Assembly (NCBI GenBank): GCA_016222825.1
Contig: JACRQF010000005.1
Coordinates: forward strand, 1-64,000
DNA: 64,000 bases
Direction of reading: 5' to 3'
DNA from: Verrucomicrobiota bacterium
GTDB taxonomy: Bacteria > Verrucomicrobiota > Verrucomicrobiia > CAIQCK01
Shown: positions 1 to 8,647 of the stretch, piece after piece
Layout of the letters: each line of letters opens with the position of its first letter
Numbering within the stretch: position 1 is the first letter of the stretch
Position numbers and translations under genes: made by a program
The notes under the pieces: model-generated
Seen by the model: the letters and a program-made list of their open reading frames with translations, nothing else
The model's database searches: none
What the model was told of the DNA's origin: nothing

Positions 1-1
1 C

Positions 2-3000
2 ACCCGGATCGTCACCTCAACCATCCGCGCGACGCAGCAGACGGGCCAGTCGGTGCTGAACATGGACGGCGGCCTGTTGCACGCCTTCTCCAGCGGCACG
101 TTCATGACGGGCCTGACGGCGGCGATTGTTTACAAGAACGGTGTCACCTTCGACACCTCCAACAACGTCGTCACCGTGGCGCAGAACCTTTCGGGCGCGA
201 CCGGCTACGGGCTGGTGAACATCGCCGTCGCCGACGGCGGCGCGGGCTACATCGGCGCGCCGGCAGTGGTGATCGGCGGCGGGCTGGGCACGGGCGCGAC
301 GGCTTACGCGCAGGTGGACATGAATCCGCTCAGCGCGCGCTACCAGCAGGTGACCAACATCGTGGTGGCCACCAGCGGCATGGGCTACCAGTCCAACGAC
401 AACCTCCAGGTCACGCTGCAGGGCGGCGGCTACCTCCAGCCGGCGCAGCTCGGCGCGTTCACGCTGGCGCCGAACACCGGCGACGGCAGCCTTTACAAGA
501 TCGGCGCCGGCACCCTGGTGTTGTCGGGCAACAACAGCTACAGCGGTGCGACCGTCATCAGCAACGGCGTCGTGCAGGTCGGCAATGGCGGCGTCGCAGG
601 CACGCTCGGCTCGGGCGCGGTCACCAACAGCGGCCTGCTGGTCTTCAACCGCGGCGATACGGTTTACACCAACACGGCTTCCATCGCCGGCGCGGGCGCG
701 GTGTTGAGCCTCGGCACGGGCATGGTGACCTTCGCCGGCGTGAACACCTACGGCGGCGGCACCTGGGTCAGCAATGGCGTGTTGCAGTTCAACGGCAGCG
801 CGAGCATTCCCGCAGCGGGTCTGGTCAGCGTCGCCAGCAATGCGGCGGTAGCAATGAACTTCGCCGGCATCCAAGGCAGCTTCGGGCAGTTCGACACCAC
901 CAACACTTTCGGCACCATCGCGCTGGCAGCAGGCAGTGCCAATGACGCGGCGATTGACTTTAATGTGGCAGGGCTCTCCAACGCCTGGCTCGGCGCGGTG
1001 GGCGTGGTGAACTACACGGGCGTGTTCACGCCGTTTGGCACCAACTACCAGTTCGGCGGCGGTGGCGGCGTGCTGAGCATCACCAATGTTCTCGAAGACG
1101 ATCTGACGGTGTCGGAAATGCGTAACGTGCTGATCGGCGGCGGTGGTCCGGCCGGCGTGGTGGTTCTGCTCGGCACCAACATCTACCACGGCATCACAGT
1201 CATCAACAGCGGCACGCTGCGGGCCGACGAGTTGCAGGGCCTGGGCATCGGCAACCTCAGCATCAACGGCGGCATCCTGGAGGTTGGCCCCGGCTTCAAC
1301 CGCGCCATCGGCACGGACATCTTCCAGGTCCAGCTCAGCGGCTACGCCGGCTTCAGCTCGTTTGGCGGGCCGGGCGCGGTGATTGACCTCTTCGGCGACG
1401 GCTCGACGGTGACGTGGGGCGCGCCGGGCTTCACGCCGACGAACTTCGTCCTGAACGGCCTGACGGCGAACACCAACATCGCCTTCCTCAACGGCCTCGA
1501 CCTCGGCGGCCTCAACCGCACCGTCAGCGTCCTGGCGCTCACCGCCACGATGAGCGGCAACATCAGCAACGGCACGCTCACCAAGGCAGGCACGGGCACG
1601 CTGGTGCTGACAGGCAACAACGGCAACTTCAGCAACTTCATCAACGGCGGCACGCTCAAGATCGGCGCCAACGACACGCTCTGGACCAATAGTTTCCTCA
1701 GCTTCGGCGACAACACCAACAGCCCCAACGGCGGCGGCACGCTGGACTTGAGCGACTTCAGCCAGACCCTCGGCGGGCTGGTGGTGCAGACGACGAACTT
1801 CTTCTCCACCAACAGCATCGTCATCGGCGCCGGCCAGCAGCTCTCCGTGCTTGGCAGCGTGATCGTCGGTGCAGACTCCGCGGTCGGCCCCCAGACCAAC
1901 GGCGGCTTCGCCAACCTCGTCATGAGCGGCGCGGGCAGCTTCGTGGTGACCAACCTCGGCGGCACCTTCCGGATCAGCGCCGGCGACAGCATCACCAACA
2001 ACGGCATCCGGGCAATGCTCGATATGTCTGGGCTGGCCACGGCCAACATCAACCTCGGCACAGCCGGGTCGTTCCTGCTCGGCGATCTCAACCCAACAGC
2101 CGGCGGCATTGGCAACGACAGTTCGCTGCTGATCCTGGCCAGCAACTCCACCATCACGGCGGGCAACCTGAGCGTGGGACCGGGCAGCCGGTCGGCCGGC
2201 CTACAGGTGATGCGGCTGGGCCACGGCACCAACATTCTCAACGTCAACACCCTCAATGTCGGCACACCCACGGCGGCCGCCCCGCGCGACGGCGGCACGC
2301 TGGTGTTCAACTCGTCCACCGGCACGCTGATCCTACGCGCCGCTGACGGCGTGGGCAGGACGACGTTCAGCGTCGGCGCAGGCGCATCCGGCACGGGCGC
2401 GGCCATGACCAATACGGTGGACTTCACCGGCCACAACGTGGACCTGCTGCTGGGCATGTTGACGGTGGCTGAACAAAGCCGGTCGGGCAACTCAACCAAC
2501 GTCTTCTCCTTTGACACCGGCATTCTGGACGCCAATGGGATGCGCATCGGCAACCGTCCGGTCAACACGGCATTGAATACCGCCAATAACTTTGCCGGCA
2601 TCGTGAACATCGGCGGCGGCGTGGTCACCATCGGCGGCAGCGGCATCGTCATGGGCACCAGCTACGGCACCAACGTCGTCGGCACGAACTTCGCCACGCT
2701 GAACATCAGTGGCGGCGCGGTCACCGTTGGCAGCAACATCATCATGCTGACGCAGAACAGCCGCACCAGCTCGGTTTACAGCACGATCAACCTCAGCGGC
2801 GGCTCGCTGACGGTGCTGAGCAACATCATTACCGGGGTCGGCATCGCCGGCGGCACCACGCGCGTGGCGACGATCAACCTTAACGGCGGTCTGCTCGACA
2901 TGACCGGCCACTCCATCGGCACCAACAACGCGCTCATTGACGCGCTAAACTTCCAGAGCGGCACGCTGCAAAACGTGGCGCAGATCAACGACGGCGGCAA

Positions 3001-5926
3001 CGGCTTCTCCAAGGGCGGCACGGGCACGCTGACGCTGGCGGGCAGCAACGCCTTCAGCAGCTCCACCGCCGTGACCAACGGCACGCTGGCGTTGACGGGC
3101 ATCGCCACCGGCTTCGGCACGCTGGGCGTGACCGGCGCGACGGTGGCCGTCACCGGCACCGGCTACTTCAACAACGTGTCGGTGGACGGCGGCGCGACGG
3201 TGAACATCGCCAGCGGCGCCGTGCTGGGCTTCAGCAACTCCTACCTGAACGGCGTGGGCGCGGCGCTAATCATGAACGGAGGTCTGTTGACCAACGCCGC
3301 AGCCACCGACGTGCTGACCAACCTTGGCTCGGTTCGCGGCGCGGGCACGCTTGCGGCGCTGGTGGACAACCGCGCAGGGGCTTATCTCTCCGCCACCGGC
3401 GGCACGCTGGAGCTGACCCGCGGGTTCTGGAACGCGGCCAACTACGGCGCGCTGGAGGCGTTCGGCCCCGGCTCGGTCCTGCTGATTGACCAGACGTTCA
3501 CCAACTACGGCAGCATCCTCATGGTCAACGGCGGCTTGGTGCGCGTGCAAACATTGGTGAACACCGCCAACATTGTCATCAACGGCAGCACTGGCACGTT
3601 CAACAGCCTCCAACAGACCAACGGCGGCGTGATCTACGTCGTCAGCAACGCCACGCTCAACGTCACCGGCGACGCTGGCGGCAGCGCCGGTTCGGGCGTG
3701 ATCGTCAGCAACAGCACGATGAACCTCGGCAACTGGCTCGGCGGCGGCTTCTGGCTCGACCCGAGCACGGGCCACGTCGGAAACGTCACGTTGACGCCCG
3801 GCAACTGGTTTGGGGTGGACGCCGACTCGGCGCTGTTCGTGAGCGGCTCGTGGGACAACCAGTTGACCAACCGCGCCGGCGAGAGCCTGACGCCCGCGCC
3901 CGACGCCTACAACTTCCGCGGCGCGCTGGTCTTCACCAACGCGCTGCCCGGCTCGCCCGTGGCGACGCAGCAGGTGGAGGTGGCCAGCGTCCGCACCGGC
4001 GAGGCGGACATGGCGGCCACCAACTTTTTCATCGGCACGTTCCAGGTCGGCGACGCAGTCACGGGAAACAACGCGCACGTGCGGCTGGTGGACGACCGGC
4101 TCAACGCGCCGGCGGGCAGCATGGCGGGCAACGAGATCCTGGCGGCCAGCAACCTGATCGTGGCCCTGAGCAGCTCGGTCCTCGACTGGAACAACCGCAG
4201 CGGCTTCGCCTACAACCTCAGCAACAGCGGCACCATGCAGTGGACCAACGCGGGCAACCCGGCCGGCGCGGTGATCCGCATGGACGTGGTCAACACCTTC
4301 ACCAACCGCGGCCGGATCGAAATCGGCAACGGCACGGCGCTCCAGTTCTCCAACGCGTTCCTGAACGGCCCGACCTGGGGCGTGCTGGCGCTCTTCAACG
4401 GCGGCGTTCTCACCGACTTCGCCACCGGCGGCGTCCTGACCAACGCGGGCACGATCCACGGCTCAGGCGCGGTGACGCCGGCGGTGGCCAACCTCGCGGG
4501 CGCGACCGTGGCGGCCGATCTCGGCACGTTGCTCCTCGGCGGCGGCTTGGCGGGCAACGTCAACAATGGCACCCTCAGCACGACCAACGCAGGCACGCTG
4601 GCGGTCAACAACGCGGCGCTGACCAACAGCGTCAGCGGGCGGATCGGCCTCATGGGCGGCGTCTTCACGCTCACCGGCGGCGGCAGCAACGTGGTCAATC
4701 ATGGCGTGGTCATGGGCTTTGGCACGCACGCCGCAGTGCTCGACAACCGCAGCGGCGGCTCGGTCGTCGCCACCGGCGGCACTTTGCGGCTGACGGCGGG
4801 CCTGACCAACAACGTCGGCGCGGCCGTCAACGCCGGACTGCTGGCGGCCCTCGGCGCGAACGCGCAACTGAACGTGGCGCAGGCGTTCACCAACCTCGGC
4901 GTCATCCAACTCAACCACGCGACGGCCAGCTTCACAGCGCCGCGCGTGGACAACGCCGGCCGGATTCTGGGTCACGGCGTATTCAACGCGGCGCTGAACA
5001 ACACGGTGGCGGGCGTGGTGAGCAATGACGGCACCGGCGGCACTCTGGTGTTCAGCAATGCCGTGAACAACGCGGGCAGCATGGTGGCGCTGAACAACAG
5101 CGGGCTGGCGTTCGACCGGGCCGTGAACAACGCCGGCGGCGCCCTCATCGGCGCGGGCAACAGCGGCGTCGTGACGTTCAACGCGGCCGTCACCAACGCC
5201 GCCGGCGGCATCCTGGGCATGCGCAACCAAGGCACGCTCATCTTCAACGCGGGCCTGACCAACAACGGCGTGCTGGGCTTCGACGTGGCGCTAAATCCGT
5301 CCACGGCGATCATCAATGGCACTCTGCTCCTGGGCAGCAGCGGCACCATCAGCATGACGCACACCAACGACACCTTGGTGATGCGCGGCGACTTCGTCAA
5401 CGGCAGCACCGACACCAACGGGTTCAACATGCGCAGCGGCACGATGATCTTCGGGAGCGCGGTGAGAGGCGTGACCAACACCTTTGAAGTGGCCGGCACC
5501 AACAAAGGCGCGGTCTTCTCCGGCTTCGACAACAACATGGCCTTGGGGACGCTGAACATCACCAACCACATCAGCTTTGTGAACCAGCTCAACAACGGCG
5601 GCGGCCCCGGCACCAGCGAAGCTCTCTACGTGGATGTGCTGCGCCTGTTCAACGGCGCGACGCTCAAGCTGAGCCAGTTGACGGTTTATGTGGGGATGCA
5701 GTTCATCTATGAAGACGGCGCCGGCACGAAGGTGCTCACCGGAGCCGCGGGCGACGCGATCACCGCGGCCAACAAGGATGTGCTCGGCCTGGCCAACGTC
5801 TTCCTGGACGCCGGCGGCCAGATCGTCTTCGTGCCGGAGCCTTCCACAAGCGTATTGATCGGCCTGGGCCTCGCGGCCTTGGCAGGCGGGCGGCGGCGGA
5901 AGACTCGCGGCCGTGGGCCGGCGTAA
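2..5926 (+). CDS. PEP-CTERM autotransporter-like adhesin, 5' end outside the window
   Basis: The frame is open from the first bases, so the start lies upstream; the ATG at 53 is internal. About 1,970 residues are visible and are dominated by Gly/Asn/Thr-rich beta-helix sequence. Passenger-associated repeats of the type GTGTLVLTGNN followed by a GGTLKIG-like segment recur (for example near bases 505-580, 1580-1660 and 3010-3100). The C-terminus has the tripartite PEP-CTERM signal: VPEPST, a hydrophobic stretch, then an Arg-rich tail (GGRRRKTRGR). Such proteins are exported, sorted by an exosortase and left at the surface or in extracellular polymer. A second PEP-CTERM protein lies at 26714-28774. 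The substrate or binding partner cannot be inferred. Confidence 0.9.
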   Translation, partial: TRIVTSTIRATQQTGQSVLNMDGGLLHAFSSGTFMTGLTAAIVYKNGVTFDTSNNVVTVAQNLSGATGYGLVNIAVADGGAGYIGAPAVVIGGGLGTGATAYAQVDMNPLSARYQQVTNIVVATSGMGYQSNDNLQVTLQGGGYLQPAQLGAFTLAPNTGDGSLYKIGAGTLVLSGNNSYSGATVISNGVVQVGNGGVAGTLGSGAVTNSGLLVFNRGDTVYTNTASIAGAGAVLSLGTGMVTFAGVNTYGGGTWVSNGVLQFNGSASIPAAGLVSVASNAAVAMNFAGIQGSFGQFDTTNTFGTIALAAGSANDAAIDFNVAGLSNAWLGAVGVVNYTGVFTPFGTNYQFGGGGGVLSITNVLEDDLTVSEMRNVLIGGGGPAGVVVLLGTNIYHGITVINSGTLRADELQGLGIGNLSINGGILEVGPGFNRAIGTDIFQVQLSGYAGFSSFGGPGAVIDLFGDGSTVTWGAPGFTPTNFVLNGLTANTNIAFLNGLDLGGLNRTVSVLALTATMSGNISNGTLTKAGTGTLVLTGNNGNFSNFINGGTLKIGANDTLWTNSFLSFGDNTNSPNGGGTLDLSDFSQTLGGLVVQTTNFFSTNSIVIGAGQQLSVLGSVIVGADSAVGPQTNGGFANLVMSGAGSFVVTNLGGTFRISAGDSITNNGIRAMLDMSGLATANINLGTAGSFLLGDLNPTAGGIGNDSSLLILASNSTITAGNLSVGPGSRSAGLQVMRLGHGTNILNVNTLNVGTPTAAAPRDGGTLVFNSSTGTLILRAADGVGRTTFSVGAGASGTGAAMTNTVDFTGHNVDLLLGMLTVAEQSRSGNSTNVFSFDTGILDANGMRIGNRPVNTALNTANNFAGIVNIGGGVVTIGGSGIVMGTSYGTNVVGTNFATLNISGGAVTVGSNIIMLTQNSRTSSVYSTINLSGGSLTVLSNIITGVGIAGGTTRVATINLNGGLLDMTGHSIGTNNALIDALNFQSGTLQNVAQINDGGNGFSKGGTGTLTLAGSNAFSSSTAVTNGTLALTGIATGFGTLGVTGATVAVTGTGYFNNVSVDGGATVNIASGAVLGFSNSYLNGVGAALIMNGGLLTNAAATDVLTNLGSVRGAGTLAALVDNRAGAYLSATGGTLELTRGFWNAANYGALEAFGPGSVLLIDQTFTNYGSILMVNGGLVRVQTLVNTANIVINGSTGTFNSLQQTNGGVIYVVSNATLNVTGDAGGSAGSGVIVSNSTMNLGNWLGGGFWLDPSTGHVGNVTLTPGNWFGVDADSALFVSGSWDNQLTNRAGESLTPAPDAYNFRGALVFTNALPGSPVATQQVEVASVRTGEADMAATNFFIGTFQVGDAVTGNNAHVRLVDDRLNAPAGSMAGNEILAASNLIVALSSSVLDWNNRSGFAYNLSNSGTMQWTNAGNPAGAVIRMDVVNTFTNRGRIEIGNGTALQFSNAFLNGPTWGVLALFNGGVLTDFATGGVLTNAGTIHGSGAVTPAVANLAGATVAADLGTLLLGGGLAGNVNNGTLSTTNAGTLAVNNAALTNSVSGRIGLMGGVFTLTGGGSNVVNHGVVMGFGTHAAVLDNRSGGSVVATGGTLRLTAGLTNNVGAAVNAGLLAALGANAQLNVAQAFTNLGVIQLNHATASFTAPRVDNAGRILGHGVFNAALNNTVAGVVSNDGTGGTLVFSNAVNNAGSMVALNNSGLAFDRAVNNAGGALIGAGNSGVVTFNAAVTNAAGGILGMRNQGTLIFNAGLTNNGVLGFDVALNPSTAIINGTLLLGSSGTISMTHTNDTLVMRGDFVNGSTDTNGFNMRSGTMIFGSAVRGVTNTFEVAGTNKGAVFSGFDNNMALGTLNITNHISFVNQLNNGGGPGTSEALYVDVLRLFNGATLKLSQLTVYVGMQFIYEDGAGTKVLTGAAGDAITAANKDVLGLANVFLDAGGQIVFVPEPSTSVLIGLGLAALAGGRRRKTRGRGPA

Positions 5927-5960
5927 CGGCTGCTTCCCTCGGGAGAGGGTTCACCTCAAC

Positions 5961-6018
5961 CCGAAAACCGAAGTTGAGCCGGCAAGGATGCCGGCGCTAC
6001 GGTCAACTTCGGTTTCGG
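5961..6018. terminator. Inverted repeat between convergent genes, possible bidirectional terminator
   Basis: The arms CCGAAAACCGAAGTTGA (5961-5977) and TCAACTTCGGTTTCGG (6003-6018) pair with one bulged A. The loop holds the smaller repeat GCCGGC-AAGGAT-GCCGGC. It lies between the ends of two convergent genes. There is no U-run, so it could equally be one of the dispersed intergenic repeats of this genome. Confidence 0.5.
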
Positions 6019-6020
6019 TC

Positions 6021-7091
6021 TCAACTCAGCGTCAAGCCGCTCGCCAGCAACAAAGTCTCCTGCACCGCCAGATCGTGCTCTTTCGAGAAGCCGAACTTCT
6101 TCTCTCCCCGGATGACCTTCGCAAGGTCGGCGAACTCCCCATCGTAGCGTCCGCCGGTGCGCGGGAACTTCACGTCCTGATAGCCCTTCTTGTAGTCGCC
6201 GTGGGGCGCGTCGAGCGCAAGGCGCGCTTGGGCTGGCTCCAGCGGGCGGATGTCGAACGTCCCTTTCGTGCCGCAGACGACGAACTGCCGCCGCGCGCCG
6301 CCTTCGACCTCCACCAACGCGATGCGCACGGTGGCGGTGGCCTTCGGGTATTCGAGGACGGCGAGTTGGTTGTCGGGGAGGCCGTCGTTGAGCGGCGACA
6401 CCGTGCGGCTGTGCGCGGTGACTTTCGCGGGCCGGCCGAGGATGTTGACGACCGCATCAATGACGTGGCCGCCAAGCTCGAACATGCCGCCACCGCGATA
6501 AGGCAGCAGCTTCTGGCGCTCGGCTGCGCCCTGGGCCTTGTTCATGGCGGTGTCTATGGAGAACACGTCGCCGAGCCAGCCGTCGCGAAGGAGTTGGAAG
6601 CAAAGTTGAAACGCCGGGTTGTAGCGCAGCATGTAGCCCATCTGCACCGTGAGCTTGCGGCGCGCGGCATCGTCGAGCAGCCGCTTGAACGCCGGGAGCG
6701 ATTCGCCGCCGGGCTTGTCGAGGTGGATGTGCTTGCCGGCGGCAATGCAGCGGGCGGCGGTGGGGATCAGGTCTTTCACCTCAGTTTCGACGGCGACAGC
6801 CTGGAGGCTGGGGGCGTTGAGCAGTTGCTCTTCAGTCATCCACGTCAGGCCCGCGTAGGTCTTGTTCTTTTCGGCGGCGGCGCGACGTTGCGGGTCCGGC
6901 TCGACGATGCCGACGACCTCGAACTCCTCCGAATGGCGAATGGCGTCCATCTTCCCGGACGCGTGGGCGTGGCCGGTGCCGATCTGGCCGATGCGAATCC
7001 TGGCGGGCTGGGCGGCGTGGAGGATGGGCAGCGCCGACAGGCTGGCGGCGGCTGAAGCGCGGAGGAAGCTGCGGCGAGTGAGTGTGTTCAT
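6021..7091 (-). CDS. Gfo/Idh/MocA family oxidoreductase with Tat signal
   Basis: 356 residues. The start at 7091 gives MNTLTRRSFLRASAAAS, a twin-arginine signal followed by a hydrophobic stretch, as is usual for exported members of this family in Verrucomicrobiota and Planctomycetota. The N-terminal Rossmann fold begins with IRIGQIGTGHAHA. Downstream is the family's substrate-side motif HIHLDKPGGES (normally EKPxA), then the C-terminal beta-sheet domain. Family members oxidise or reduce sugars or related polyols with bound NAD(P). The specific substrate cannot be read from the sequence. It is convergent with the PEP-CTERM gene and not in an obvious operon. A longer frame to 7139 adds only 16 residues before the Tat motif. 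Confidence 0.9.
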   Translation of the reverse strand: MNTLTRRSFLRASAAASLSALPILHAAQPARIRIGQIGTGHAHASGKMDAIRHSEEFEVVGIVEPDPQRRAAAEKNKTYAGLTWMTEEQLLNAPSLQAVAVETEVKDLIPTAARCIAAGKHIHLDKPGGESLPAFKRLLDDAARRKLTVQMGYMLRYNPAFQLCFQLLRDGWLGDVFSIDTAMNKAQGAAERQKLLPYRGGGMFELGGHVIDAVVNILGRPAKVTAHSRTVSPLNDGLPDNQLAVLEYPKATATVRIALVEVEGGARRQFVVCGTKGTFDIRPLEPAQARLALDAPHGDYKKGYQDVKFPRTGGRYDGEFADLAKVIRGEKKFGFSKEHDLAVQETLLLASGLTLS

Positions 7092-7170
7092 GGCTGTTCG
7101 CCGACATGAAAGCACAGGCGCGCCGCCGCGGGAACTCATTTCTTGGCTATCTATTCAGGACACTCTCAAG

Positions 7171-7309
7171 AGCTAACGACAGAACTGAGCGACAGCCGCC
7201 CCGCCGTGATGACGCGCGTGACTTTCGACAACCAGAGCGCGTCGCCGAAGTGCGCGACTCTCGAACTGCGAAGCGAGGCGGCTGTTCGCTCCAGTGACCT
7301 TGTTCGGCT
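7171..7309 (-). other. attC-like integron recombination site
   Basis: A long imperfect palindrome of about 139 bp lies just 3' of the cassette gene at 7340-7789. One end is AGCTAAC-GACAGAACTGAGCG (7171-7190) continuing into ACAGCCGCC. The other end is GGCGGCTGTTCGCTCC (7277-7292), running to GTTCGGCT (7302-7309). The two strands pair along about 30 bp, with single unpaired bases that break the symmetry, and core-like heptamers (GTTAGCT on the minus strand, AACCGAC-like at the other end) sit at the tips. Length, position after a gene stop and extrahelical bases are all typical of attC. The R'' box is not a perfect RYYYAAC. Confidence 0.55.
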
Positions 7310-7339
7310 GTCCTTGTCTTTTTCCTCTGTGCCGCGTGT

Positions 7340-7789
7340 TCATCTGACTAATGTCATCGTGTAGACGACCGCAGCGGCGATGGCAACGAGAAACGCGGTT
7401 CGCTGAACCCAGTAGGAAAAGATGTAAACGCGAAGATACAACTGATACCGAGCGAAGAAAGCGGTTGCTAGTTCGTCCTCCGATTTTGACTCGGCCTGCA
7501 AATGCCGAGCGAGGTTGTAGCAGCGGCGGGCATCTGCAAAGACGCAGATCACACCCGCAAAGATGGACACTCCCATGCCGAGCAACCCGGAACGGGCGAA
7601 AATGCGTTGGAGAAGGCTCAACTTGACTGCGTTGTCGCCCGTCAGTGTGACGAAGAACACGGCGAGGCACGCCGTCGAGAGCGTGAGGAGAAGTTGCCGT
7701 TGCTCAATGGCAGCTTGACGCGCCCTGTCATGCCACATCTCAGGCGCACCCAGCGACAGCTTCGCATCAGCTTCTCGATCTATGTCCAT
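7340..7789 (-). CDS. Small membrane protein carried on a cassette-like unit
   Basis: 149 residues, not recognised as a named family. An acidic/charged N-terminus (MDIDREADAKLSLG) is followed by a hydrophobic segment (LLLTLSTACLAVFFVTL), a second one around GLLGMGVSIFAGVICVF, an amphipathic stretch, and a C-terminal hydrophobic segment (AFLVAIAAAVVYTMTL). This suggests three or four membrane spans with little outside the membrane. The start lies 15 nt after GTTAGGC (minus strand, 7811-7805) and the stop is followed by an attC-like palindrome, so the gene has the layout of an integron cassette. Base composition is lower in GC than the flanking chromosomal genes. Confidence 0.65.
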   Translation of the reverse strand: MDIDREADAKLSLGAPEMWHDRARQAAIEQRQLLLTLSTACLAVFFVTLTGDNAVKLSLLQRIFARSGLLGMGVSIFAGVICVFADARRCYNLARHLQAESKSEDELATAFFARYQLYLRVYIFSYWVQRTAFLVAIAAAVVYTMTLVR

Positions 7790-7804
7790 GTTGTCCGATC
7801 GTTT

Positions 7805-7847
7805 GCCTAACTTGTTATTAGACTTCCTAATTGAAGTCTTGCAAGGC
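7805..7847. other. Cassette core site with short hairpin
   Basis: On the plus strand GCCTAAC is followed by TTGTTATT, then AGACTTC-CTAATT-GAAGTCT, then TGCAAGGC. The minus-strand heptamer GTTAGGC fits the integron core GTTRRRY and sits 15 nt before the ATG of the small membrane protein. The same GCCTAAC-TTGTTA pattern recurs at 40702, in front of another minus-strand gene. Confidence 0.45.
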
Positions 7848-7909
7848 GTCGCGGCGAAGCGTCACACCTCGTTATCGCCACGTCCAGAACATTTTACGCC
7901 CCTGCCATG

Positions 7910-8290
7910 TTCATTATTGAAACCGGCAAACACGAACAGAGCTTCGGCCTTCGCAATAGCGCGCAGCGGCTCCGGCGCGCATGAACGAGCGCCGGCGCGG
8001 CGGCGGAGCACGGCCGGAAGTCTCGGAGCGGCTTGGAATCCTGACGGTAGGCTTCGAGGCGTCTCGAAGGGGATCGGCGTTTTGGCGGGTGGCTTCGGCA
8101 GGTGCCGGAGGAGATCGGCGTTTTGGCGGGTGGCTTCGGCAGGTGCCGGAGGGGATCGCCGTTTTGGCGGGTGGCTTCGGCAGGTGCCGGAGGGGATCGG
8201 CGTTTTGACAGGTGGCTTCGGCGCGTGCCGGAAGGCATCGGCGTTTTGGCGGGTGGCTTCGGCGCGGCCGGACGGGCTTGCAAATGGCTT
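7910..8290. repeat. Element A: conserved head plus 41-bp-period tandem hairpin array
   Basis: A head of about 53 bp starts at 7910 and contains AAACACGAACAGAGCTT at 7928. It is followed at a fixed distance by six units of exactly 41 bp; the GCTTCG landmark falls at 8051, 8092, 8133, 8174, 8215 and 8256. Each full unit has GCGTTTTGGC plus the stem-loop CTTCGGC-AGGT-GCCGGAG. Because 41 is not a multiple of 3, no reading frame is maintained across units, so this is not a coding repeat. It is homologous to the array at 40810-41175. Confidence 0.85.
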
Positions 8291-8524
8291 GTAGGGTGGC
8301 AGATGGATAAAAATAGCCATTAACATGCAGGCTCCGCCGCCCGCGCCGCAGCCGGGGGCGTAACGGACGTTTCAATCTCCGGCGGGGCGAAGCTCCGTCA
8401 AGCCCCCCCCCTCCCCCGATTCCAAAGCGGCAGTGCTCTGGCGCTTTTCTCGTGACCCTGGAAGACGCCACGAACACCGCCAGAGATCGCACGAGGTTCC
8501 TATGGGAAGGAACCAGCCCGCATA

Positions 8525-8639
8525 TTTCACACGCTGCACGAAACGCCGACAGGCTGTAGCCGCCGACGTAAGGAGGCGGACGCGTTGCCAGCCACAGCCT
8601 TTCCGCCTCCTTACGTCGGCGGCTACGAACCGTGTGAAA
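8525..8639. repeat. Composite inverted-repeat element
   Basis: Outer arms TTTCACACG (8525-8533) and CGTGTGAAA (8631-8639) enclose a perfect 25-bp inverted repeat at 8556-8580 and 8602-8626 whose core is GCCGACGTAAGGAGGCGG. It lies just downstream of the cytochrome gene. Between it and element A (8291-8524) I see no gene, only GC-rich sequence with a C-run at 8403-8415. Confidence 0.8.
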
Positions 8640-8647
8640 CATCCGGC

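Noticed and set aside
7910..8290. CRISPR array
   Set aside because: Units are contiguous 41-bp repeats with no unique spacers, and no cas gene is in the window.
7862..8323. Repeat-containing proteins on either strand across element A
   Set aside because: The 41-bp period shifts the frame every unit; open frames come from high GC and stop-poor repeats, and differ in every direction.
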